DNA of 64,000 nt from Desulfofundulus australicus DSM 11792 (GTDB lineage: Bacteria > Bacillota > Desulfotomaculia > Desulfotomaculales > Desulfovirgulaceae). Each line of letters begins with the position of its first letter. The first letter of the stretch is position 1. Below are positions 39,901 to 47,894 of the stretch, piece after piece. The position numbers and the translations under genes are program-made. The notes under the pieces are model-generated. The model ran no database searches, had not been told where the DNA came from, and worked only from the letters and a program-made list of their open reading frames with translations. The stretch is from NCBI RefSeq assembly GCF_900129285.1, contig NZ_FQUW01000005.1, forward strand, positions 62,001-126,000, read 5' to 3'.

Positions 39901-39914
39901 TTGATCCAGATCAT
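39901..39914. promoter_or_regulatory. Fnr-like site TTGAT-N4-ATCAT (distal)
   Basis: TTGATCCAGATCAT differs from the Fnr consensus TTGAT-N4-ATCAA at one base. It is the second such site in the same intergenic region, some 250 bases from the first. Confidence 0.5.
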
Positions 39915-39980
39915 AGCTTCATTATGATTTGTTCCACAACGAACCGGGAATTGCACATGCGTCATCGCTTACCGGCAGGC

Positions 39981-42900
39981 TCAACAGGCACCGGTCTTTA
40001 AATTTTTACCTTTAACTGCCGCTTTAATTTTTATATTTTCCACCAGATCATCAAACAGCGAGTACACCACCGGTATGACCACCATGGTCAGCAAAGTGGC
40101 CACCAGCATTCCCCCGATAACGGTTATAGCCAGGGGAGAAAACCTTTCCGAACCCAGCGCCCATTCCAGGGCCAGGGGAAGCATCCCCACCACGCAGGAC
40201 AGGGCGGTCATCATGATGGGCCGGAAGCGCACCTGCACCGCCTCCACGATGGCTTCATCCCTGGTCGTGCCCGCCTCCCGGGCGCGGATGATGAACTCCA
40301 CCAGCACAATGCTGTTGCGCACCACCGTACCCACAAGCAGAATCAGTCCCAGTATGGCCGGCAAAGAAACGCTCTTGCCGCTCAGCAGCAGGGCCAGGGC
40401 TACCCCGAAGAGCACTAAAGGAATGCTCATCATAATGGTTACCGGGTGAATGAAGGACCTGAACTGGGCCACCAGCAGCAAATACACCGTCACCACGGCC
40501 AGAAGCAGGGCACGCTTTAAATCCCCGGCGGACTCCTGCAGGTCCGCCTTTTCACCGGTTACTTCCAGCCTGTAGCCCTCGGGAAGTTTCACCTCCCGGA
40601 GTGCCTTTTCCACATCGGCAATCACGTGGCTGAAGGGCCGCCCCTCAGTATAACCCAGAATATCAATGGAGGGCAGGAGATTTTCCCGGGTAACCACGCT
40701 GGCCGCCTGGTTGATCTCCACATGTACCAGCTCCCGCAGCGGCACCTGCACGCCCAGGGGAGAGGTGACGGTGACGGCCAGCATGCTTTCCAGGGAACCC
40801 CGGTCCTCGGGCCGGTAGCGTACCACTATGTCGGTATCCTTGCGGCTTTCCACCTCCAGGGAAGACGCCCTCATTCCCTCCAGGGCGGCATAAACCTGCC
40901 GGGCTATTTTTTCCGGGGTAAGGCCCAGGGCCGCCGCCCGGGTTTCGTCCACCACCATGTTTACCTCCGGCGTGTTTAACGACCAGCTCCGGTAGAGGTT
41001 GACCGCACCGGGTACGGTTTTTAACTGCGCAAGCACCTCACCGGCCAGGTAATCCAGCACCCGCACATCATCCCCGGTGATGCGTATGTCTATGGGCGCG
41101 GCCGTGCTGCTTTTAGCCGTACCGCCGACTTCCTTCACCACAAAGGTTTCAATGTCGGGAATGCGGGCCATTTCCCGGCGCAGCCGTTTTTCGATTTGCC
41201 AGATGGTTTCCTTCCTTTCCTTCCGGGAGGTAAGGGTTACGGTGATTTCCGCCTGGGTTACCCCCAGGGCGCCGGTACCGCCCATGTAATGCGACCCCGG
41301 TTCATAACCGATGCGGCTGCTGTAGGCGATTACCGCCGGCTCCCTGTCCAGTAATTCCTCTACCCGCGCCACCACTCCGATCGTCTTCTCCAGGGAACTG
41401 GCGGGGGAGGTTTGCAAACTGATCAAAAGCGACCCGGCGTCCATCCTGGGCAGCACTTCCATACCGATCAGGCCCAGGAGTTTGATACTCAGCAAAATTA
41501 GCCCCAGGGACAGGAGCAGGGTCATCTTTCGCCTTTTCAAGGCCCTGACGACCAGCAGGGCGTAGGAGTCTTTCAGGCGGTTCATGGCTTTCGTAAAAGG
41601 AGCAATTGCCGCGTTTAACGCCCTTTCAGCCGCCGCCCAGCGCCTGCCGCCCAGCATAACTGTGAGCAGGGGGATAATGGTCAGGGAAACCAGTAAAGAA
41701 CAGCTGATGGCGTAAATGAGCGTTTTGGCCAGGGGGCTGAACATTTGACCCACGAACCCGCCTACAAACAAAAGGGGAATCAGCACCGCCACAATGGTGG
41801 CCGTACCGGCCACCGCGGGCAGCATGATCTCGCTTGCACCGTCAATGGCCGCGGTGCGGATGTCCTTCCCGAGTTCATGGTGATGGCGCATGATATTTTC
41901 CACCACAATAATGGAGTCATCCACCACAATGCCTACGCTCAAAATGAGGGCGGAAAGGGTGATAATGTTCAGCGACAGGCCGGAGGCCTTCATAAGGACA
42001 ATGGCTCCCAGCAGGGACAGGGGCATGGAAAAGGCAACGATGATTGATTCATTCAAGCTGATGAGGAATAGCAAAATAATGGCCGTGGTGAAGATGAGGG
42101 CATCCCTGACGCTGGCGGTCATGTTCTCCACCACCTGCAGGGTGAAAATGGAATCATCATCAGCTACGGCAAACTTTATTTCGGGAAATTGCCTTTCCAG
42201 TTCAGCCAGCTTTTCTTTTACCCTCTCAACCACTTCAACCGTGTTGGCCTCACGCTTTTTGATGATCTGAACGGCCAGGGAATTCTTGCCGTTAAAGTTA
42301 TAGCTGCTGCGTTGTTCCTGGCTGGAATCTTCAATCCGGGCCACGTCTTTCAAGTATATGTTGTGGCCGCCGCGGTTTTCGAGGAGGATGTTGGCCAGCT
42401 CCCCGGGATGCAGGCGCTCCTGCGTGACCCTGATTAAGTATTCCTGCTCCCGCTGGGTAACCCGCCCGGCGGGCAGGCTGATATTTCCCCCTCCGATGGC
42501 CGCAGCCACCCGGTCGAGGGAAATATTAAGAGCCTCCAAACGGTGCCGGTCCACGTAAACATTAACCTGCCGCCGGTGGCCGCCCAGCACGTCCACGGCC
42601 CCCACCCCGTCCACCAGCTGCACTGCGTTTTTAATTTCGTTATCAGCCAGCGTACGCAAGGCTACCAGATCCAGGCTATCGCTGCTTAAGGCCAGGGTGA
42701 GCACCGGCTTATCCTGGGAGCTGAACTTGAGCACCTGCGGTTCCTGAATGCCTGCGGGCAGGCTTCCCTTTATCCGGCTGATGGCATTTTGCACGTCCAC
42801 CGCCGCCTGGTCCAGGTCTTTTTCGTAGTTGAACTCCACCCTGACCACGGAAAGTCCATCCTGGGAAGACGAGGAGATCTTCTTAACTCCCTCGATAGTA

Positions 42901-43115
42901 GCCAGTTCTTCCTCCAGCGGTTTGCTCACTTCCCTGGCCACATCCGAGGCGGCAACCCCGGGGTATACCGTGATCACGTTCACCATGGGAGGAGACGTAT
43001 CGGGAAACAGCTCCAGTTTAATTACGTTTTTTGCGTAGAGGCCGAAAAACACTATGGCCAGGACCAGGGCAAACACCGTATATTTGTGCTTGATGGCAAA
43101 GGCGGGCCAGTTCAT
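39981..43115 (-). CDS. RND-family efflux transporter, inner-membrane pump
   Basis: 1044 residues, full length for the HAE1/AcrB group. It begins with one membrane segment followed by VITVYPGVAASDVAREVSKP and the porter subdomains. The second membrane bundle has the proton-relay region VGIVVDDSIIVVENIMRHHH with the conserved Asp pair, and the C-terminal half repeats the pattern (LVGTVVRNSIVLVEFIIRAR; TALSCVVGMLPLALEW). Pumps of this group export drugs, bile acids, solvents or metals. The heavy-metal type signature is missing, so an organic substrate is more likely. Its start overlaps the adaptor gene stop by 4 bases. There is no outer-membrane factor, consistent with a Gram-positive cell envelope. 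It is probably controlled by the TetR gene upstream. Confidence 0.93.
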   Translation of the reverse strand: MNWPAFAIKHKYTVFALVLAIVFFGLYAKNVIKLELFPDTSPPMVNVITVYPGVAASDVAREVSKPLEEELATIEGVKKISSSSQDGLSVVRVEFNYEKDLDQAAVDVQNAISRIKGSLPAGIQEPQVLKFSSQDKPVLTLALSSDSLDLVALRTLADNEIKNAVQLVDGVGAVDVLGGHRRQVNVYVDRHRLEALNISLDRVAAAIGGGNISLPAGRVTQREQEYLIRVTQERLHPGELANILLENRGGHNIYLKDVARIEDSSQEQRSSYNFNGKNSLAVQIIKKREANTVEVVERVKEKLAELERQFPEIKFAVADDDSIFTLQVVENMTASVRDALIFTTAIILLFLISLNESIIVAFSMPLSLLGAIVLMKASGLSLNIITLSALILSVGIVVDDSIIVVENIMRHHHELGKDIRTAAIDGASEIMLPAVAGTATIVAVLIPLLFVGGFVGQMFSPLAKTLIYAISCSLLVSLTIIPLLTVMLGGRRWAAAERALNAAIAPFTKAMNRLKDSYALLVVRALKRRKMTLLLSLGLILLSIKLLGLIGMEVLPRMDAGSLLISLQTSPASSLEKTIGVVARVEELLDREPAVIAYSSRIGYEPGSHYMGGTGALGVTQAEITVTLTSRKERKETIWQIEKRLRREMARIPDIETFVVKEVGGTAKSSTAAPIDIRITGDDVRVLDYLAGEVLAQLKTVPGAVNLYRSWSLNTPEVNMVVDETRAAALGLTPEKIARQVYAALEGMRASSLEVESRKDTDIVVRYRPEDRGSLESMLAVTVTSPLGVQVPLRELVHVEINQAASVVTRENLLPSIDILGYTEGRPFSHVIADVEKALREVKLPEGYRLEVTGEKADLQESAGDLKRALLLAVVTVYLLLVAQFRSFIHPVTIMMSIPLVLFGVALALLLSGKSVSLPAILGLILLVGTVVRNSIVLVEFIIRAREAGTTRDEAIVEAVQVRFRPIMMTALSCVVGMLPLALEWALGSERFSPLAITVIGGMLVATLLTMVVIPVVYSLFDDLVENIKIKAAVKGKNLKTGAC

Positions 43116-44335
43116 GACTTTCTCCTTTCCTGGTACACAAGTACTTCTTTCCCGTCATAAAGCCTGGTCAAGTCGGACACCACCACCGGCTCGCCGGGCT
43201 TAAGGTCTCCTTTTACTTCATAGTGCGTTTCGTTCTTTAACCCCGGAGTTACCGGCACCTGTACCGCCCTGCCGTTTCTGACGGCGAACACCCAGGCCCT
43301 GCCCTGTTCCGTTTTCACCGCCCGGCGGGGGACCAGCAGGGCCCGCTCGCTTTGGCCGACTACAAAGGAAACCTCCACGCTCATCCCCGGCCTGACTCCG
43401 GGAGAAGAAACCGGCACCTCCACGATGGTGCTGCGGGTGAGGGGGTCTTCTGCCGGGTAAATCCGGGAAACCTGCGAGGCGGTTTCCCGCCCCCCGGGAT
43501 AGCGCAGCGTTGCTTTTTGCCCTACTTTTAAAAAGGGCAGGTCTGCCTCGGCCACCTTAACCCGCGCAACCATTTTTCCAGTATCGTCCAGGGTAAGAAT
43601 TGGTTTACCCGGCACGGCCAGATCACCGGGATAGTTATGTACGGCTGTAACCACACCGTTAAAAGGCGCCTTGATGGTTGCATCCTGACAGGCTGACCTG
43701 GCCAGGGCCAGCCCGGCTTCGGCCTGGGCCAGCTGGGCCCTGGCCGCCCTGACCTGGGCGGGAGCGGTGCGTTCCGCCGATTCCTTCGCCTGCTGGTAGG
43801 GGAGTTCGTACTGGTTTTCAAAAACGGACGGGGCTATAGCTCCGGCGGCCAGCAACTCCTGCCCGCGTTTGTAATTGGCCGCGGCCTTTTCCAGGTTGGT
43901 CCGGCTGACGGAAAGGGCGCCCTCGGCCTGTTCCAGAACCGCTCTGGCCTGGTCCACCGCCGCTGCCGCCTGGTTTAAGCGCTCTTTTAATTCTTCATCG
44001 TTTAAAACTACCAGAACCTGGCCCCTGGTCACCCGGTCTCCTTCTTTAACCGTAAGCGTTCGAATTTCCGCCATTACTTTGGAAGCCAGGGACGCCCGGT
44101 GGGCGGATTCAATGGTCCCCGTATAGCTCAGGCTCTCCGTGATGGTACCGGCGGTAACCGGCACCGTCTCCACCGGCACGCCCGCCGCCTGTGCCGGTGG
44201 CGGCAGCTGGCGCAGGGCCATAATCTTTGTGCCTACCACCAGGCCAAGGGCTGCCAGGATAACAACCAGCAGAACCGCTTTGACCTGTCTTTTAACGGTA
44301 GAAAAGATCTTTAGAAAGTTCAGCGGAAGATTCAC
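43112..44335 (-). CDS. RND efflux adaptor (HlyD/MFP family)
   Basis: 407 residues. One N-terminal membrane anchor (about 18-36), then VETVPVTAGTITESLSYTGT, the first lipoyl half ASKVMAEIRTLTVKEGDRVT, a long coiled-coil hairpin (about 105-185, rich in Ala, Glu and Gln), the second lipoyl half IKAPFNGVVTAVHNYPGDLA and beta-barrel domains. The C-terminus (YEVKGDLKPGEPVVVSDLTR) is the membrane-proximal domain. The protein links the pump to an outer component in Gram-negative cells; in Bacillota its role is to complete the pump complex. It is the first gene of the pump operon, with a candidate TetR operator 95-106 bases upstream of its start. Confidence 0.92.
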   Translation of the reverse strand: MNLPLNFLKIFSTVKRQVKAVLLVVILAALGLVVGTKIMALRQLPPPAQAAGVPVETVPVTAGTITESLSYTGTIESAHRASLASKVMAEIRTLTVKEGDRVTRGQVLVVLNDEELKERLNQAAAAVDQARAVLEQAEGALSVSRTNLEKAAANYKRGQELLAAGAIAPSVFENQYELPYQQAKESAERTAPAQVRAARAQLAQAEAGLALARSACQDATIKAPFNGVVTAVHNYPGDLAVPGKPILTLDDTGKMVARVKVAEADLPFLKVGQKATLRYPGGRETASQVSRIYPAEDPLTRSTIVEVPVSSPGVRPGMSVEVSFVVGQSERALLVPRRAVKTEQGRAWVFAVRNGRAVQVPVTPGLKNETHYEVKGDLKPGEPVVVSDLTRLYDGKEVLVYQERRKS

Positions 44336-44429
44336 GGCTTAAGCCCCCTTAACTCACGCTTAACGTGTACAGCGATTACCCATCATCATCCCTGGATCGC
44401 CTCAGCTTTTTAGCAACAAAAGGCAAGCA

Positions 44430-44441
44430 AGTAATCACTTA
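44430..44441. promoter_or_regulatory. candidate TetR operator, copy upstream of the efflux operon
   Basis: AGTAATCACTTA at 44430-44441, embedded in AAGTAATCACTTACTT, which is an inverted repeat (AAGTAA / TTACTT). The same 12 bases occur, reversed, upstream of the tetR gene (45088-45099). Confidence 0.5.
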
Positions 44442-44456
44442 CTTAATGACATAAAA

Positions 44457-45050
44457 TTAATTTTGCAATATTGAGGATAAAAAACGCAAAATCTGCCTTT
44501 GTGCTCCAGCAAGGGATTCCTGACACCCCGTTAAAGACCAGCGCAGGAGATTTACCTGCACCAGGCCCAGGTAGGTGGCAGCCACCATGGATACATCCAG
44601 ATCGGGGCGGAATTGTTTCTTCTCCCTACCCTCCCGGATAATAGCTTCGATGAGCTCCATGTATTCACCAATGGTCTCGGACATCAACTGGCGCAGATTT
44701 TCGTCATGCTGATGCACCTGCTCCGAAAAAATAATTTTGGGAATACCTTTGTTTTGTTCAAACAGCTCCAGGTGAAAAAGCAAAATATCACCGAGCTTTT
44801 CCAGGGGTTCACCTCCCCCGGCAACCCTGGCCCGGCTCCAGCCCAGGAGGGTGTCCCGTATATAACGTACGGTGGCCAGCAGTATTTCATTTTTACTGGC
44901 AAAATGGCGGAAAATGGTTCCCTCGGCAATGCCCACTTCCCGGGCAATTTCGGCAGTGGTCAACCCGGAAATGCCCCTTTCGGCAACAATCTTCAATGTG
45001 GCCCGGACGATTTGCTGCTGCCTGATCTGCGTATCGTATCGCTGCGCCAT
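44457..45050 (-). CDS. TetR-family repressor of the adjacent RND pump
   Basis: 197 residues from the ATG at 45050, which has CAGGAGG 8 bases upstream; the longer frame is not supported. The N-terminal helix-turn-helix is typical: IVRATLKIVAERGISGLTTA, then EIAREVGIAEGTIFRHFASK. The C-terminal ligand domain (about 70-197) is helical with no special motif but resembles the group that includes AcrR- and FadR-like repressors (EQNKGIPKIIFSEQVHQHDE). It lies upstream of the adaptor and pump genes on the same strand, separated by 121 bases. The shared 12-bp sequence in front of both transcription units suggests it represses the pump and itself. Confidence 0.9.
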   Translation of the reverse strand: MAQRYDTQIRQQQIVRATLKIVAERGISGLTTAEIAREVGIAEGTIFRHFASKNEILLATVRYIRDTLLGWSRARVAGGGEPLEKLGDILLFHLELFEQNKGIPKIIFSEQVHQHDENLRQLMSETIGEYMELIEAIIREGREKKQFRPDLDVSMVAATYLGLVQVNLLRWSLTGCQESLAGAQRQILRFLSSILQN

Positions 45051-45087
45051 GAAAATTTGCCTCCTGAACAATTATACTCCATTATAT

Positions 45088-45099
45088 TAAGTGATTACT
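45088..45099. promoter_or_regulatory. candidate TetR operator, copy upstream of tetR
   Basis: TAAGTGATTACT, the reverse complement of the 12 bases at 44430-44441, inside the inverted repeat AAGTGA-N4-TCACTT (45089-45104). It lies 38-49 bases upstream of the tetR start codon. Confidence 0.5.
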
Positions 45100-45286
45100 C
45101 ACTTGTAAACTAACATACCCGGTATAGTTTGTCAAGGATGCCAGGGACTTAATCCAGTTCCTCCTTCATTTCAACCTCGAAACTATAACCCCTTACCGTT
45201 GAACATTCTGGTAGAAAACGTCGGTTTGAAAAAGAGACGATTGAAATTCATCTACCGAACACGGTAAAGAAATCGGGTACGTTAAC

Positions 45287-46378
45287 TTATTTTCCCGGAT
45301 GGGAAAAGTACTGGCTGTATGGAATCAATGCGCTGTAGTCGGCCGGAGTAAGAATGGTTTGCCAGTGCCCAGTGAGCCGGGCCAGCAGGATGAAGCCAAA
45401 GAAAACGGCCAGCAATGCCCCGCCGAAAATCCAGGGGTTGATACGGCCCCGGCCTGCCGGTCCGGCCACCGTTAAAGCACCCCGGCAGGGGCAGTTTTCC
45501 ACACAGCGCAGGCAGGCGGTGCATTCAGGTGACCAAATCCGCTGTGAATGTGAAACTTTCAGGTATGAAGGACAGACCCGGTCGCAACTTCGGCAGCCGC
45601 TGCACAGACCGGTATGGCGGGTAATCTTTAAAGGGCTGAAGATGCTGACAATACCCAGCATCGCCCCGTAAGGACAAAGATAACGGCACCAGAAATGGCG
45701 GTAAATTACTGATAGCACGGCCAGCGCCAGCAGGGTAACCAGGGCCGTGGGGCTCAAATGCAGGAAAAACTGTAGCATTTTTACATCGGAAATGCGGTAA
45801 TAAGGCGTGTTCAAAAAGGCCCCGACATCATCCACAGACATAAGGAAAAATATGGCCAGCACAAAAAAGGCCAGCAGTACATATTTCAGGGAACGCAGGG
45901 GCAGGTCCAGCCAACGGGGCATCACGGGGCGCTTGGGTCCAAAAAGCCTTTCCCCCAGCCGGTCGAGACCTTCCGAGATGGCCCCCACCGGGCAGATCCA
46001 GCTGCAAAAACCCTTTTTGAAAAGCAGGGAAACCAGTAGTACAGCCAGCAGGATGCTTAAGGCTGCCGGGTGGACGGGGTCGTAAATCCCGGTGGCCAGC
46101 CAATAGCGCAGGGCCATCAGGGCCCCAATGGGTAAAAACCCTTCCACCGCCGGGGGACGTGCCGTCAAAGGGGCGCTCCCGCCGGCCTCAAAATGCTGCA
46201 CGAAAAGATAAAAGCGCCACCCCAGGTAGAGCAGGTAAAAGCCGAAAAGAACCTGGAAGGCGTTGCGGGTATAAAGCAGATAGCCTTTGACAGCAGGCGC
46301 CTGCAGTTCCCCTGCTTCCACCCGCTGTCCGGGAGGAACCGGTATCTTTGTGACCTGGCCGCAGGCGGTGTTCCCCAT
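45287..46378 (-). CDS. NapH/NosR-like membrane polyferredoxin
   Basis: 363 residues from the ATG at 46378, which follows GGTGGGAG. There are about five membrane segments and two cytoplasmic cysteine sets of the NapH/NosR type: GFCSWICPVGAISEGLDRLG and FWCRYLCPYGAMLGIVSIFS, i.e. the paired CxxxCP motifs. The C-terminal part has two [4Fe-4S] sites: CSGCRSCDRVCPSYL and CTACLRCVENCPCRGAL. In the family it moves electrons from quinol or ferredoxin across the membrane to a periplasmic reductase or maturation system. No partner reductase is adjacent; nrfHA is 13 kb away. The frame stays open for 59 more codons upstream (to 46555), which includes ELFVAAVFACGHSEIVILLT. That part has no clear ribosome site and may be a remnant. 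Confidence 0.85.
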   Translation of the reverse strand: MGNTACGQVTKIPVPPGQRVEAGELQAPAVKGYLLYTRNAFQVLFGFYLLYLGWRFYLFVQHFEAGGSAPLTARPPAVEGFLPIGALMALRYWLATGIYDPVHPAALSILLAVLLVSLLFKKGFCSWICPVGAISEGLDRLGERLFGPKRPVMPRWLDLPLRSLKYVLLAFFVLAIFFLMSVDDVGAFLNTPYYRISDVKMLQFFLHLSPTALVTLLALAVLSVIYRHFWCRYLCPYGAMLGIVSIFSPLKITRHTGLCSGCRSCDRVCPSYLKVSHSQRIWSPECTACLRCVENCPCRGALTVAGPAGRGRINPWIFGGALLAVFFGFILLARLTGHWQTILTPADYSALIPYSQYFSHPGK

Positions 46379-46643
46379 GGTTACTCCCACCTTTTCCTTA
46401 AAAATTGCTGCCTGCCCGCCATTATACCCCGCCCTTTGCCCGCTGGCAGTGAGCAATATCACAATTTCACTATGCCCGCAGGCAAAAACAGCCGCAACAA
46501 ATAACTCATACCCCAAGGCAGGATCCATTTCTGAACAGGTAGAATAACTAAACATGACAGCCTTATGGCAAATCTTTACATCGTTAACACCCTAACCGTG
46601 GTCTTTTCGCGTTTATGATGAATTTGGAAAGGAATGTTTACTG

Positions 46644-47735
46644 GTGCCAGATTACACCGGATCGAAAATAATTCACTCCCTGGCGCCGGGTGAGTTTCTT
46701 TTTCGCCGGGGCGAACATAAAAGGGAAATGTATGTAGTATTACAGGGCAAGATCGAGCTCAGCAAAGTTACCGGCGGTCAAAGGAAAGTGCTGGCCCTTG
46801 TGGGACCGGGAGAATTTATCGGCCAGAGCTCCCTGCTGGAAGGTTTATCGCGGCAAAGCGATGCCCGGGCGGTAGAAGATTCCCTGGTACTGGTGATTAA
46901 TGAGGAAAATCTGGAACAGGTAATCAAGATGCACCCGCAACTGGCCGCAAAAATCATGCGGGCGCCAAGGGATAAACCACCCGCTCAAAAAGAAACTCTC
47001 CGCACAGGATCAGAACACCCCTTTCTTTACCAGTCAGAGGTTAAATGCCCGGTGTGCAGCACCACCTTTACGGTGCTGAAAGTATTTGAACACAAATTAT
47101 CCGTCACCGGCCAGGATAGCGATTTCCGCCAGCGTTACCGCGATTTTGAACCGCTTTTGTACAGCGTCTGGGTTTGCCCGGGCTGCTTTTACGCCAACCA
47201 GCGCACCGATTTTCCAAATCTTTCTGCCAGGCAAAAAAAGCTGCTTCAGGACGGGAAGGCAGAAAGGCAAAAAGCTTTTTCCGGAACGATGGCCACCCCA
47301 GGAACACTGGAATTTGCCCTGCAGGCACACCGGCTGGCCCTGTTCAACTCAGAACAGATGGCCGCGGAACCGGACAAAATAGCCCGCCTGTGGTTGCACC
47401 TGGCCTGGCTGTATGAGGACGGAGAACAGAAAGAAGCTGCGTTAGACGCCCGGGCCCGGGCATTGGAATACTTCCGGCAGGCTTACTTTAACAGTTCCCG
47501 GACACTGTCCACCAAACAGGAACAGCAGCTGGCCTACCTCATCGGCGAACTGCACTTCAGACTGGGTCAGTATGCCAGAGCACTGGATTTCTTTCGCCGG
47601 GCGGTAGTCGTGCGTGGGGGCAGCGCCGCCCTGAACGAGCAGGCCCGGGACAGGATTGCCTTAACCAGGAAACTGGCTAAATCAACCAGCCAACCTGCCG
47701 CCGGTTCATCCGGCGTGGAGGAAACCGGTCTTTAA
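46644..47735 (+). CDS. cyclic-nucleotide-fold plus DUF2225 protein
   Basis: 363 residues from a GTG at 46644, 7 bases after AAAGGAATG. The N-terminal third is a Crp-like cNMP-binding fold: LAPGEFLFRRGEHKREMYVV, then ALVGPGEFIGQSSLLEGLSR. From about 130 it is a DUF2225 domain: KCPVCSTTFTVLKVFEHKLS with a CxxC pair and, after it, YSVWVCPGCFYANQRTDFPN with the second CxxC pair, likely a zinc site. The C-terminal half is helical with a TPR-like pattern (LHLAWLYEDGEQKEAALDAR, and RLGQYARALDFFRRAVVVRG). There is no DNA-binding domain, so this is not a transcription factor. The signal and target are unknown. Confidence 0.85.
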   Translation: MPDYTGSKIIHSLAPGEFLFRRGEHKREMYVVLQGKIELSKVTGGQRKVLALVGPGEFIGQSSLLEGLSRQSDARAVEDSLVLVINEENLEQVIKMHPQLAAKIMRAPRDKPPAQKETLRTGSEHPFLYQSEVKCPVCSTTFTVLKVFEHKLSVTGQDSDFRQRYRDFEPLLYSVWVCPGCFYANQRTDFPNLSARQKKLLQDGKAERQKAFSGTMATPGTLEFALQAHRLALFNSEQMAAEPDKIARLWLHLAWLYEDGEQKEAALDARARALEYFRQAYFNSSRTLSTKQEQQLAYLIGELHFRLGQYARALDFFRRAVVVRGGSAALNEQARDRIALTRKLAKSTSQPAAGSSGVEETGL

Positions 47736-47762
47736 CGGGTACTGTCGCAAAACCAAAGACGG

Positions 47763-47790
47763 TGCAGGCGGCGGTCGTCCCTTAAGGAGC
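47763..47790 (+). repeat. short intergenic repeat, copy 2
   Basis: This matches the segment at 27393-27420 (GCAGGCGGCG, TCGTCC, GAGCG). Here it also forms part of a hairpin: GGTCG at about 47773 pairs with CGACC at about 47790. It lies 28 bases after a plus-strand stop codon. Confidence 0.4.
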
Positions 47791-47820
47791 GACCCAGCAC
47801 TCACTGGTACAACTCCTTCA

Positions 47821-47850
47821 TTGACACAGTCATTGAGCATTATGTAAATA
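47821..47850 (+). promoter_or_regulatory. possible sigma-A promoter of the FtsA-like gene
   Basis: A perfect TTGACA (47821-47826) with TAAATA (47845-47850) 18 bases later, 45 bases before the start codon. The -10 is weak. Confidence 0.35.
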
Positions 47851-47894
47851 ACATAACTTCGAAGGCATTTCCAATGAACGGGAAGGTATCAGGT

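Larger units (their letters stand above)
39587..39980. other. intergenic region upstream of the HPP-CBS genes
   Basis: This 394-base gap lies between the 3' end of the RND pump gene and the start of the HPP gene. It contains two Fnr-like sites (listed separately) and no credible coding sequence: an open frame of 81 codons on the minus strand is basic and has no ribosome site. It should contain the promoter for HPP-CBS and possibly the kinase-regulator pair. Confidence 0.4.

Noticed and set aside
39656-39901. 81-codon minus-strand open frame in the gap before the HPP gene
   Set aside because: Very basic, no ribosome site, overlaps the Fnr-like sites; composition looks non-coding.
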